26,896 bases of DNA, taken from positions 1-26,896 of the forward strand of contig CAZOSP010000050.1 of the NCBI GenBank assembly GCA_964582525.1. The letters are read 5' to 3'. The notes below the pieces were generated by a model. That model did not search any database. It was given only the letters and a program-made list of their open reading frames with translations, and had not been told where the DNA came from. Source of the stretch: BB31 sp964582525. Its GTDB lineage: Bacteria > Pseudomonadota > Gammaproteobacteria > Beggiatoales > Beggiatoaceae. This document shows, piece by piece, positions 15,974 through 23,650 of this stretch. A program made the position numbers and the translations under genes. The stretch's first letter is position 1. Every line of letters starts with the position of its first letter.

Positions 15974-16737
15974 TAGGCGGTAATTCTAGGGTAAATGTAT
16001 TCAAAACGGCGCAACAAGAACAGACTAAACACAATGCCGAGCATAGAAACTATGGTAATCACCAGCAAGGCACGCCAATCAGGCCACTGCTGATACATTA
16101 AGATATTGCGGTAATCTTCAATTAAATTAGCCATGGGATTAAGATAAAAATAAAACTGCAAATCAGGCGGTACAAATTCAGAAGCCTTAAAGAACAAGCC
16201 TGAAACAAAAAACACTGCGGTTAAAAAATTTTCTATGACAAAACGAATATCGGGCAAAAAAGGCACAATAGCGGCAAGAAATAAAGTACAAGCAACAATA
16301 AACAACCATTGTACCAATAAAACTAGCGGTAAAGCCGCGTAATATTGATTAGGCAAATAGCCGCCACTCCATAAAAAAATCAGCAACAAGGCAAACACAA
16401 AAACAAACTTCACCGCATCGGTTAAAATGACAATAATCGGAAATAAAAACTTGGGTAAATACACCTGCTGCATGAGACCATGATTGTGCAAAATACTCAG
16501 TTCACCATGTGCCAGCGTTGATTTAAACCATTGCCAAGTAACCAAACCAATCAACAAAAACTGGGTAAAGTTTTCAATGGAATTTTTATACAAAACACCA
16601 AACACCAGATAAAACACTGCCATAAACATGATAGGTTCAAATACCCACCACAGAAAACCCAAATAGGTGCGCTCCGTTTCAGCACGAAGATCGGCGTAGG
16701 TTTTATAGAGAACAAGATCGAGGTATTGCTTAAACAT
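15973..16737 (-). CDS. ABC-2 type permease for polysaccharide export (Wzm/KpsM-like)
   Basis: This is the membrane half of the exporter encoded with the ATPase that follows. It has about six transmembrane helices, an N-terminal amphipathic start (FKQYLDLVLYKTYADLRAE) and the permease-family stretch TYLGFLWWVFEPIMFMAVFYLVFG. Near the C-terminus, FKASEFVPPDLQFYFYLNPMANLIEDYRNI includes the conserved LNP motif of ABC-2 polysaccharide exporters. I chose the ATG at 16737 because AAGG stands 6 bp before it; the in-frame TTG at 16743 would abut that site. The resulting 254 residues are normal for the family. It follows the HlyD-like gene by about 25 bp. Confidence 0.92.
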   Translation of the reverse strand: MFKQYLDLVLYKTYADLRAETERTYLGFLWWVFEPIMFMAVFYLVFGVLYKNSIENFTQFLLIGLVTWQWFKSTLAHGELSILHNHGLMQQVYLPKFLFPIIVILTDAVKFVFVFALLLIFLWSGGYLPNQYYAALPLVLLVQWLFIVACTLFLAAIVPFLPDIRFVIENFLTAVFFVSGLFFKASEFVPPDLQFYFYLNPMANLIEDYRNILMYQQWPDWRALLVITIVSMLGIVFSLFLLRRFEYIYPRITA

Positions 16738-16762
16738 AGACAACCTTATAAAACAATGTGTC

Positions 16763-17296
16763 TTATTCTTGGGTTAGGGTAATTAAAGGCTGTATTTGAC
16801 AATGATTGACTACAGCTTGTTTAGGCAGCGCATTCAAAGCAATTACACGCCCGTTAATGGGTGCAATAATCTGGGTTTCTTGAAGAATAGCTTGGACTTT
16901 TACTAATTGCGCTCGCGCTTGTTCAAGGGCTGCTTGGGCAGCAATATAGGCATTATTTGCCAATTCATATTCATGGGAAGCAATCAAAGTTTGATCATGT
17001 AGTTCTTTGGTGCGTTCAAATTCGCGTTTAGCTTCCTGCAAATGGGCTTGATTATGTTTGATGGTGGCTGTGGCTATTTGAATGTCAGCATTGAATTTAC
17101 TTTGCTCTAAACTCAGCAAAGTTTGTCCGACCTTAACCGAGTCGCCGAGTTTAACATGTACTTTAGCAATAATACCGGATTGTACTAAACCCAGTTCAAT
17201 ACCTTGTTTGTCTGTTTTGTTAGTTTCAGCAACCGCGAGATTGTTTGCACTGAGCAAAGCAAGCAGATAAAAAATCCATATAAATTGAGTTTGCAT
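16763..17296 (-). CDS. Short HlyD/RND-type periplasmic adaptor-like protein
   Basis: The 177 residues begin with a signal sequence (FIWIFYLLALLSANNLAVA). A biotinyl-lipoyl-like half (SGIIAKVHVKLGDSVKVGQTLLSLE) follows, then a helical hairpin of about 75 residues rich in Ala/Gln/Glu (FNADIQIATATIKHNQ to QLVKVQAILQ), then the second lipoyl half (TQIIAPINGRVIAL). It stops where the beta-barrel of full adaptors would begin, so it is about half the normal adaptor length. It could be a functional mini-adaptor or a truncated remnant. No inner-membrane pump or TolC-like gene accompanies it. Its closeness to the polysaccharide ABC genes suggests cotranscription. Confidence 0.75.
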   Translation of the reverse strand: MQTQFIWIFYLLALLSANNLAVAETNKTDKQGIELGLVQSGIIAKVHVKLGDSVKVGQTLLSLEQSKFNADIQIATATIKHNQAHLQEAKREFERTKELHDQTLIASHEYELANNAYIAAQAALEQARAQLVKVQAILQETQIIAPINGRVIALNALPKQAVVNHCQIQPLITLTQE

Positions 17297-17534
17297 AATA
17301 AGCTAACCTCTTGAGTATGTGAAATAGCAAGAATACAGAAAATGATTACTCTACTTGAACAATAAGCGACTGGTAATAATAATCCAGCCAGAGACAGGAT
17401 GCGCACCGTCTTTTGGCTGCGCACGCGCCCCGATACACCACAACACGCCGACTTCCGTTACCGCAAGAGGGTTAATTCCCTCTATTTATCAATGCGCCCT
17501 TTCAGTCACCGGGCGACTCTATTGAGATTGCTCC
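17297..17534. other. Intergenic region between R-M island and exporter operon
   Basis: This region is GC-richer than the R-M genes beside it. Its left part should hold the promoter of the adaptor-exporter operon (AGAGG precedes the 17296 start on the minus strand). The right part, 17395-17520, is dense in inverted repeats and is listed separately. A minus-strand frame across it has no family resemblance. Confidence 0.45.
17395..17520. other. Unidentified structured element with several inverted repeats
   Basis: Within about 125 bp there are three inverted repeats: TGCGCA at 17400-17405 and again at 17418-17423, GAGGG/CCCTC with a 6-nt loop at 17467-17482, and CGCCC/GGGCG at 17495-17499 and 17511-17515, with AGTC/GACT inside the same segment. 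None is followed by a T-run as in a terminator. It may be the edge of a degenerate mobile element or a structured RNA. I cannot name it. Confidence 0.4.
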
Positions 17535-18464
17535 TTACACTGATGTGTTTTCGTTATAGGCAAATAACTCACTAAATATGTTATCTAAGTCTTTCTCTAA
17601 ATTACCCTTGTATTTTTTGTGTGGAATACCAATTTTTTCAAGAACCATTTGAAATTTCTGGTAGCCATTTTCGCTTCTCATTTCAATCCAATATATTCCT
17701 AAATCCTCAAGTTGATTTTTATTTTGAATAGACAGTTTGTCGGCAATAAAGATATTAGTTGATCTTGCAATGACAGCATCAGCACTTTCTGGATTTCCAT
17801 TCCCCATTAGTTTCACTTCACACAAATATTCTTTCCCATCTTTCAGCAAGTAAAAATCTATTTCTCTGTCAAAACCTTTAGTTTTATCTTTTTTGAATTT
17901 TGATTTATAGCTATGTGTATCAACAGAATATAGCTTACAAAGCGTTTTCATCAGTGGATTTTCAACTCGTTTACCTGCGCTGCTCCAAAGCCCGCCACGC
18001 AGTGCTGCGCGTTTAACTGCAAGCGTGTTTATCACGATTAAACTTTCACTTACATTCAAATCAACAGAAACACCCTTGAATTTAATGGTTAAAGTTAAAT
18101 CAAGTTCGTCCTCTATTGCGACTAAATTTTTAATACTTTCATACAGTATATCATAATGTTCATTGGCGGCATCAATGACTATTTTTTTCGTAGAAGAATT
18201 AAACATATTGTGAATAGTTTTCTGGTTTAATCCTGAATTAATCGCAATATCTTTAGGCGCAAGATTTGAATTAAGGAATGCTTTTTTATACCAATCAACT
18301 GTAATATCTTTACTTTGTAGTTTTGCATTAACTACTTTTTTGAAAAAATCAATGCTAAATTGCAAAAACTCGGCATTAATAAGCGTTATTACTTCAATTC
18401 TATAATCTTTTCCATTTAAAAGCTTACGAATAATATTTTTGGCGACTTCTTCGGTTAATGTCAT
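17535..18464 (-). CDS. Type II restriction endonuclease, CfrBI-like
   Basis: The 309-residue protein looks like the CfrBI family of restriction endonucleases, whose founding member is reported to cut CCWWGG. The N-terminal half is helical (EVITLINAEFLQFSIDFFKKVV) and includes SGLNQKTIHNMF, which may be a DNA-contacting turn. The central SESLIVINTLAVKRAALRGGLWS is a strongly characteristic stretch. The nuclease core is of PD-(D/E)XK type: D203 in REIDFYLL, then E216-V-K218 in YLCEVKLMGNGNPESADAV. Its ATG overlaps the stop of the preceding methyltransferase gene (ATGA), so the endonuclease is made after, and coupled to, its protecting enzyme. The sequence is AT-rich compared with the flanking host genes, as expected for acquired R-M genes. 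The recognition site is not proven. Confidence 0.7.
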   Translation of the reverse strand: MTLTEEVAKNIIRKLLNGKDYRIEVITLINAEFLQFSIDFFKKVVNAKLQSKDITVDWYKKAFLNSNLAPKDIAINSGLNQKTIHNMFNSSTKKIVIDAANEHYDILYESIKNLVAIEDELDLTLTIKFKGVSVDLNVSESLIVINTLAVKRAALRGGLWSSAGKRVENPLMKTLCKLYSVDTHSYKSKFKKDKTKGFDREIDFYLLKDGKEYLCEVKLMGNGNPESADAVIARSTNIFIADKLSIQNKNQLEDLGIYWIEMRSENGYQKFQMVLEKIGIPHKKYKGNLEKDLDNIFSELFAYNENTSV

Positions 18465-19834
18465 TCTATTATTTTCTCAAATTCTTTAAGCGTTAAAAAT
18501 CTCGATTCTATGGTATCAAAAATTTCCTTTGCTTTTTTAGATTTCATATACTCGAAATAGGTTTTATCTTTTTCTGTTAGAAAAAAATAACGTTCTAAGC
18601 TTTTTGCGGTTCTTCCCAGTGTTCCGCTGCCCGCAAATGGATCAAAAAGCAGGTCGCCTTTATAGGAGTAATACTGAATAACTCGTTTGCAAAGTTCAAC
18701 CGGAAAAACGGCTGAATGAATTTTATCAAAACAAGGATCAATTTTCCAAACATTTGTTGTTTCGTATCCTTCGGTGACTTTGCTGTTTTGAACAGTTTGC
18801 CAATCATATTGACGTATGTTCCAATCTAAAAGCTGTGCCGTCGATTTTCTGTAAACCATTAAATACTCGGTTACCGCATTGGGTTTGTAAGCAAGAGGTT
18901 TTCTGTGTTGCTGAAAGCCACCTATACGATTTTTTACACTCGCTTCTGGTTTCATCCAAACAATATCATCAATAAATTCCCAGCCCATTTCTATTAAATA
19001 AGGATGAATATCAAACGGAATAGGGTAACGCTTACTACTGTGCGCTCGACTAATTCTAGGAATTATTATTGGCGATGTATTTACAATGAGAAAACGCCCT
19101 TCTTTAGTAATTCGGTACACCTCTCTAAATACGTCTGCAAGAAATTCTAAATAGGCTTTATAACTTGGATAAATTGAATAATCTCTTGCATTGTAGTAAG
19201 GCGGGGAAGTAAAAGTTAAATGTATGCTTTCATCTTTGAGCAATCGCATTGCTTCAATAGTGTCGGCATTGACCACAACATTCTTTAAGTAGTCGTAACT
19301 TTCTATATGCGGTTGTGCATTTTGGTTTTTATGTTCTGCAAAATAGGCTTTGTAAATAAGCGTCCGTACTATCTCATTTTCGTGATTGAGCAACGGCTTT
19401 AAACTATCATCAATTTTATTGACACCTTTGAAAACCAGCAGTCCTCTAATAGCTTGACAAACAATTTTCGGGTCATCATCTTGAAGAATCTTAGTTAAGA
19501 TACTTTGTCCTTTTGTTGTTCTCATGCGTCCGATTGAGGAAACCGCTTCCCGTCTTACATTTGTGTCACTATCGTTAATGGCTGTGTTTTTTAGAATGGG
19601 TAAATACGCTTCGTTACCTAATTTTCCGATGGTTTTAACGACTAACAGTCGTACAGTCGAATTTTTATGTGCCAGTAAATTAGGCAGGAAACTTCCATCA
19701 AAATTTTTGGGTAATTGTCCTAAGTTTTCAAGAATGAAGGTCAGCGAACCGCTATCTTGATAATCTTTTATAAGATGTTCAATAGCATTGCTGTCATTAT
19801 TTTTCAGTTCTTTGATATATTCTTTGGTCAGCAT
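18461..19834 (-). CDS. HEAT-repeat/DNA methyltransferase fusion (SPPY, beta-class, likely N4-cytosine)
   Basis: Starting from ATG 19834, the protein has 457 residues; a TTG at 19852 is also in frame. The first 175 or so residues are HEAT-like helical repeats (LLAHKNSTVRLLVVKTIGKLGN, then NDSDTNVRREAVSSIGRM, then QDDDPKIVCQAIRGLLVFKG). A Rossmann-type methyltransferase follows, with the catalytic motif TSPPYYNARDY before the AdoMet-binding motif FDPFAGSGTLG near the C-terminus, the beta-class order. An SPPY motif is typical of N4-cytosine, and sometimes N6-adenine, enzymes. HIHPYLIEMGWEF-like and VWMKPEAS stretches belong to the target-recognition part. It overlaps the endonuclease gene, so it is the probable cognate modification enzyme. 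A HEAT domain on such an enzyme is unusual and suggests a protein or DNA contact role. Confidence 0.85.
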   Translation of the reverse strand: MLTKEYIKELKNNDSNAIEHLIKDYQDSGSLTFILENLGQLPKNFDGSFLPNLLAHKNSTVRLLVVKTIGKLGNEAYLPILKNTAINDSDTNVRREAVSSIGRMRTTKGQSILTKILQDDDPKIVCQAIRGLLVFKGVNKIDDSLKPLLNHENEIVRTLIYKAYFAEHKNQNAQPHIESYDYLKNVVVNADTIEAMRLLKDESIHLTFTSPPYYNARDYSIYPSYKAYLEFLADVFREVYRITKEGRFLIVNTSPIIIPRISRAHSSKRYPIPFDIHPYLIEMGWEFIDDIVWMKPEASVKNRIGGFQQHRKPLAYKPNAVTEYLMVYRKSTAQLLDWNIRQYDWQTVQNSKVTEGYETTNVWKIDPCFDKIHSAVFPVELCKRVIQYYSYKGDLLFDPFAGSGTLGRTAKSLERYFFLTEKDKTYFEYMKSKKAKEIFDTIESRFLTLKEFEKIIE

Positions 19835-19848
19835 TTTAAATAATATAC

Positions 19849-20013
19849 TCAATGCAAGCAGTCATATCCTACTCTACACGGGTTTTTTTGGGGTTTGGAC
19901 TTGGCGACTTTGTCAGACTTGGTAGCCGTTTTCTGGCTACTTGACTCGTTGCAGTCATCCTGATCATCGGGAGGCGGCGGAATCAACGTATCGTCGTCCT
20001 CTTGTAAAAAACT
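19849..20013 (-). pseudogene. Orphan 3' reading frame between the methyltransferases
   Basis: An open frame of 54 codons with no ATG runs from the stop at 20014-20016 to a TGA at 19849-19851. It reads as a low-complexity tail: QEDDDTLIPPPPDDQDD, then CNESSSQKTATKSDK, then PCRVGYDCLH at the end. Its base composition is much less AT-rich than the two methyltransferase genes around it. It may be the severed C-terminal end of a host gene, or chance. The TGA overlaps the upstream TTG of the HEAT-methyltransferase frame. Confidence 0.3.
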
Positions 20014-20036
20014 TTATAACAAATGGCAAGTTAATT

Positions 20037-20999
20037 CTAGTTTTTAGCTTGTTTATTTAAGCTATTTCTTTCCCAAAAAACACCGTCAAAATATCCTTGA
20101 ATACTCGGATCGCCACTCGCTATTTGCAAACGCTTGAGTGCCCAACAACAATATTCTTTATTGAGTTCTATACCGCTATATTTTCTGCCGGTCTTTTTGG
20201 CTACAACCGCCGTTGTTCCACTGCCGAGAAATGGATCAAACACAAAATCATTAGGCTTAGAGCTTGCTAGGATTAATTTAGCCATGAGTTTTTCAGGTTT
20301 CTGTGTAGGATGATCGGTGTTTTCCGCCATTGACCAAAAAGGAATGGTTATATCTGTCCAGATGTTAGACGGATGGGTTAAACGAAAATTACCTGCCGGT
20401 TCTTTTTGCCAATCTTTAGGTTGTCCATTTATTGTGTAGGGTGCAAGCACTTTACGTTTCAGTTTTACTGCATTCACATTAAAAAAATAAGTATCCGATA
20501 AGGTGCAGAACCATATATCTTCGGTGTTATTTTTCCAATTGATTTTTGCTCCACGTCCTTTTTCGCGCTCCCAAGTAATGCGATTGCGTACATAAAAATA
20601 AGTTTCAAGAATGGGGAAAATAAGCGCGGATGTTTTCCAATCAGAACAAACATAAATAGTTGCCTGTGTTTTTAATTTTGGTAGCAACCTATTGATTACT
20701 TTTTGAAACCAAGCTTGATAGTCGTTTTTTTCTTTTTCCTTAAACAGATGTCCGTGGTAATTTTTCCAGAGATTGTAAGGTGGGTCAAGCACTAGCAAAT
20801 CAATAAATTTATCGGGTAAATGATCAATGATGTCAAACATATCAGCATTAATTATTTTTCCATTAAGTTCTTCTGCTTCAACTGATTTTTGAATAGATAC
20901 AAGGTCTTTTGCAAGCCGTTCTATTTCTTGCGGATCGCAACATAAGGTACGGTTTTTTATGGCTCTTGGTGTCATACTTGGTTTTGTATTTTGCAACAT
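20037..20999 (-). CDS. Site-specific DNA methyltransferase (DPPY, beta-class, likely N6-adenine)
   Basis: The 320-residue enzyme transfers a methyl group from AdoMet to DNA. The catalytic motif LDPPYNLW (DPPY at 72-75) precedes the AdoMet-binding motif FDPFLGSGTTAV (255-263 region), with HPTQKPEKLM (about 230-239) between them; this order defines the beta class. DPPY is the usual signature of N6-adenine methyltransferases. It lies upstream of, and in the same direction as, the HEAT-methyltransferase and endonuclease genes, separated by 202 bp containing an orphan frame. Either it protects the second strand or base of the same site, or it belongs to another, broken system. No strong ribosome site is visible; an alternative ATG lies eight codons downstream (MTPRAIKNR). 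The gene is AT-rich. Confidence 0.87.
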   Translation of the reverse strand: MLQNTKPSMTPRAIKNRTLCCDPQEIERLAKDLVSIQKSVEAEELNGKIINADMFDIIDHLPDKFIDLLVLDPPYNLWKNYHGHLFKEKEKNDYQAWFQKVINRLLPKLKTQATIYVCSDWKTSALIFPILETYFYVRNRITWEREKGRGAKINWKNNTEDIWFCTLSDTYFFNVNAVKLKRKVLAPYTINGQPKDWQKEPAGNFRLTHPSNIWTDITIPFWSMAENTDHPTQKPEKLMAKLILASSKPNDFVFDPFLGSGTTAVVAKKTGRKYSGIELNKEYCCWALKRLQIASGDPSIQGYFDGVFWERNSLNKQAKN

Positions 21000-21162
21000 T
21001 TATTCATGCCATTCAATAGTTGCCCAACAAGCACAGCTAACTGGCTCACTGCAAAGAACGCTAATGGTAGGCAAACAAGGAAGACGCTTTGCCCACTCTA
21101 CAGGGCTGGGAGAAGGTCTCATTATAAGGTATTTTTGCCAAGGGGAGTGACACTCAATGTGA

Positions 21163-21192
21163 GTTAGGCAGTTTTTTTGCCGTCTGCCTAAC
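21163..21192. repeat. Perfect 9-bp inverted repeat
   Basis: GTTAGGCAG and CTGCCTAAC flank a 12-nt loop that begins with seven T. A smaller ACTCA/TGAGT pair overlaps its left arm (21152-21164). The element is not followed by a T-run on either strand, so a terminator call is weak. Confidence 0.5.
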
Positions 21193-21239
21193 GGATAGCC
21201 TCTGTTGCAAAGGCTTCACTTCGAGAGTTTTTAAGACTG

Positions 21240-21286
21240 CCAAGCCGGGCTTGGAGTGCGGAGGGCTTACCAAGCGAGCTTGGTAA
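21240..21286. terminator. Pair of hairpins downstream of the sulfatase gene
   Basis: Two inverted repeats (CCAAGC/GCTTGG with a 3-nt loop, and TTACCAAGC/GCTTGGTAA with a 2-nt loop) stand 37-83 bp after the sulfatase stop on the minus strand. The second is a perfect 9-bp stem. The lack of a U-tract makes intrinsic termination uncertain; they may instead be REP-like sequences that protect the mRNA end. Confidence 0.35.
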
Positions 21287-21322
21287 CGCACGGTGTTAAG
21301 TCACCGCTTTAGACGTATACCA

Positions 21323-23650
21323 TCAATTTGCCGATGCGGGCGCGGCAATTTCGATAGTCATAGGCTGTTTGCTGACCACGGTGTTGCCTTCATCGGTTTG
21401 ATAGGCGAAACTCAAGGTGATGGTGCCGGCTACCTCTAAGCCCGCGCCCTCCCAAATTTGGATAAACTCGAACAGCGGCAGCCCTGCTGCGGCTTCTTTA
21501 TAAACCGGCGGAAAGACTTCTGCGGGGTTGGCAATCACTTCTAAGCCATTAGGCGTGAAAGCAAAATGCAGAATTTCATTGCTGCCATCGGGATTTTTTA
21601 TGTCGTAGCTGCCGTAGGCGAAGAAACGTCCGGGTTTGCCAACATCTTCAGGGGCGGGACGTATTTGTGCGGCGATGTCGTGAGTGGACGTGTGCGTTGC
21701 CTGCACTTGTTTCCAGTATTCGGTCAGATCACCGTCAACCGCATCACCGCCAGTAAATACCGCAGCACTGTCAGAGCCGTCAGCTAGATTGATGGCACCT
21801 AAAAAGTCTAAGCGTTTGGTGCTGATCGGAATGACGTTGTTTTGCTTAGAATATTGGTTGTAGTAAATGTCGATCAATTCAGCAAATGTGCTCGCATATT
21901 GAGAATTGCCAGCTAAGTCGTTGGTTTCTGAAGGGTCTTTGCTGAGATCAAACATGTACCAGCTTTCATCCGCAAATTTTTGTGACAATTTCCAGTTGCC
22001 TTTGCGCAGTCCTTTGATACCATCCATTTCGAAGCCTAAATAACGCTCAGGATTGCAGAAGAATTGCCCTTTCGTCAAAACGCCTGCCATAGAAACTCCT
22101 TCCATTGCCTGCAAAGGCTTATCATTCCATTCAGCCGGATAAGTCGCACCGCCCATTTCCAAGAAAGTTGGGGCAACGTCCATCACTGAACTCAGGCAAT
22201 CGTATTTAAGACCTCGCAGATTGGACTGCGGATAGCTAATCAAAGCGGCTGTGCGGATACCACCTTCAAAGCTGGTGGATTTGTATTCATGGAATGGGGT
22301 ACTCATTAAATTCGCCCAGCCTTCACCGGGATCAATATAGGATTGAACGCCGCCTAAGTTATCCAATAATGTCTGGAATTGAGCCGCATCAAAGTTGGGG
22401 TCTTTAGGATCAGTGACAAAATTTTGCAGGCTATATGGAAATTGTTGCAAAATAGCTTGCATCCGCGGTCCGCCGAAACTGAAAATCGGTGCAATGACTT
22501 CTGCGCCATTGTCAGAAAAGATGAAAAATACCGTATTATCATATTCGCCGCTGTTTTTCAGATGCGCGATCAATTTCCCCACATTGCTATCGAGATTTTC
22601 CACCATCGCGGCATATACTGCCATGCGAGTGGCTTCTAGGAGTTGCACTTGTGGATCGAGGCTATCCCATGCGGGGATTTTTTCTGGACGGGGTGGCAGG
22701 GTGGCAGTTGCGGGTAAAAAGCCACTGGCTTTTAAGCGTTCAAAGCGTTCTTGACGCAATATATCCCAACCTTTTTTGTAGGTTTCAACATATTTTGCCG
22801 TGATCTCTGTGGGGGCTTGCAACGGCGTATGCGTAGAAAGGTAGGACATGTTCAGATAAAAAGGTTTATCGGCAGGTTTGTTCGTCAGCATCTCGATTGC
22901 CTGATCCGTAAAATAATCAGTCGCATAAAGCGGTTTGCCGGTAGCAGGGAATTTATCCACTTTTACGCCATTTTGAATATACAGATGTTCAGCAATCACC
23001 CATTGACGATGACCCTCGGCATCTAATACCACATTACCTTCAGCGTCGCGCTGCGGGGTTAATTGGCTACTGATGATATTACCCTCCGCATCCGCTAAGA
23101 AATGCACGTCGCCGCCCGGTAACAGCAGCGCACGGGTTTCGCTAAAACCGCGATTGATTGGATAAAAACGCTCCTCTTCGCCCATGTGCCATTTACCCAC
23201 CATCATGGTGTGATAGCCGCTGTCTTTCAGTAAGCGCGGAAAAGTCGGAACATCCAAACTCAAAGCACCAATGACATTCCCTCCTTCCAGCGAAGGGTAA
23301 CCCAATTGTCCTAACTGCTCTTCACCTACCAGCCCCGCCATAGTACCCAGACCTACAGCATGATTATCTTTGCCGGTAAACAACATGGAACGTGACGGAG
23401 AAGAGGTTGAAGACGCATAAAAATTATTCAGAATGATACCTGAATCGGCTAACGCATTGATATGCGGCGTTGGCACTTCACTGCCAAAGGGCTGCATATC
23501 GGAAAAACCCATGTCATCAATAACAATGGTGACAAAGTTGGGAGGATTGTTCGCCGCCGTGACCACTGCATCAGCAGCCGTCACTGGTTGAACTGAGAAT
23601 AATACGCCTGAAGAGGCGAGTGCCAAGCCGATGGCGGTTCTTAATTGCAT
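21323..23650 (-). CDS. Secreted sulfatase (arylsulfatase family, serine-type formylglycine site)
   Basis: The enzyme hydrolyses sulfate esters, or possibly phosphonate/phosphate monoesters, outside the cytoplasm. The 775 residues begin with a signal peptide (LRTAIGLALASSGVLFS to TAA), followed by the metal-binding VTIVIDDMGFSDM (D45, D46). The formylglycine motif reads S83-S-P-S-R87 followed by SMLFTGK, so the residue to be oxidised is serine, not cysteine. VGKWHMG, HTPLQAP, FFIFSDNGAE and TSFEGGIRTA are the other conserved active-site blocks. The protein is longer than the usual 540 or so residues: an insertion around the central third and a C-terminal beta-rich extension account for it. AAGGA (23659-23663, minus strand) is 8 bp before the ATG. 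The required maturase and a transporter are not in the window. Confidence 0.9.
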   Translation of the reverse strand: MQLRTAIGLALASSGVLFSVQPVTAADAVVTAANNPPNFVTIVIDDMGFSDMQPFGSEVPTPHINALADSGIILNNFYASSTSSPSRSMLFTGKDNHAVGLGTMAGLVGEEQLGQLGYPSLEGGNVIGALSLDVPTFPRLLKDSGYHTMMVGKWHMGEEERFYPINRGFSETRALLLPGGDVHFLADAEGNIISSQLTPQRDAEGNVVLDAEGHRQWVIAEHLYIQNGVKVDKFPATGKPLYATDYFTDQAIEMLTNKPADKPFYLNMSYLSTHTPLQAPTEITAKYVETYKKGWDILRQERFERLKASGFLPATATLPPRPEKIPAWDSLDPQVQLLEATRMAVYAAMVENLDSNVGKLIAHLKNSGEYDNTVFFIFSDNGAEVIAPIFSFGGPRMQAILQQFPYSLQNFVTDPKDPNFDAAQFQTLLDNLGGVQSYIDPGEGWANLMSTPFHEYKSTSFEGGIRTAALISYPQSNLRGLKYDCLSSVMDVAPTFLEMGGATYPAEWNDKPLQAMEGVSMAGVLTKGQFFCNPERYLGFEMDGIKGLRKGNWKLSQKFADESWYMFDLSKDPSETNDLAGNSQYASTFAELIDIYYNQYSKQNNVIPISTKRLDFLGAINLADGSDSAAVFTGGDAVDGDLTEYWKQVQATHTSTHDIAAQIRPAPEDVGKPGRFFAYGSYDIKNPDGSNEILHFAFTPNGLEVIANPAEVFPPVYKEAAAGLPLFEFIQIWEGAGLEVAGTITLSFAYQTDEGNTVVSKQPMTIEIAAPASAN

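Larger units (their letters stand above)
21000..21322. other. Intergenic region between R-M genes and sulfatase, hairpin-rich
   Basis: No supported gene is present. Four inverted repeats are visible: GGCAAA/TTTGCC (21070-21075, 21088-21093), GTTAGGCAG/CTGCCTAAC (21163-21171, 21184-21192), CCAAGC/GCTTGG (21240-21245, 21249-21254) and TTACCAAGC/GCTTGGTAA (21267-21275, 21278-21286). A plus-strand frame crossing the region (20959-21150) has no family resemblance. The hairpin nearest the sulfatase stop may end its transcript. Confidence 0.5.

Noticed and set aside
17185..17424. Minus-strand frame of 79 codons overlapping the adaptor gene start
   Set aside because: It is out of frame with the adaptor, crosses its leader and the structured element, and resembles nothing known.
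20959..21150. Plus-strand frame across the R-M/sulfatase gap
   Set aside because: It overlaps the methyltransferase start on the other strand and its second half is a hairpin repeat; no protein family is evident.
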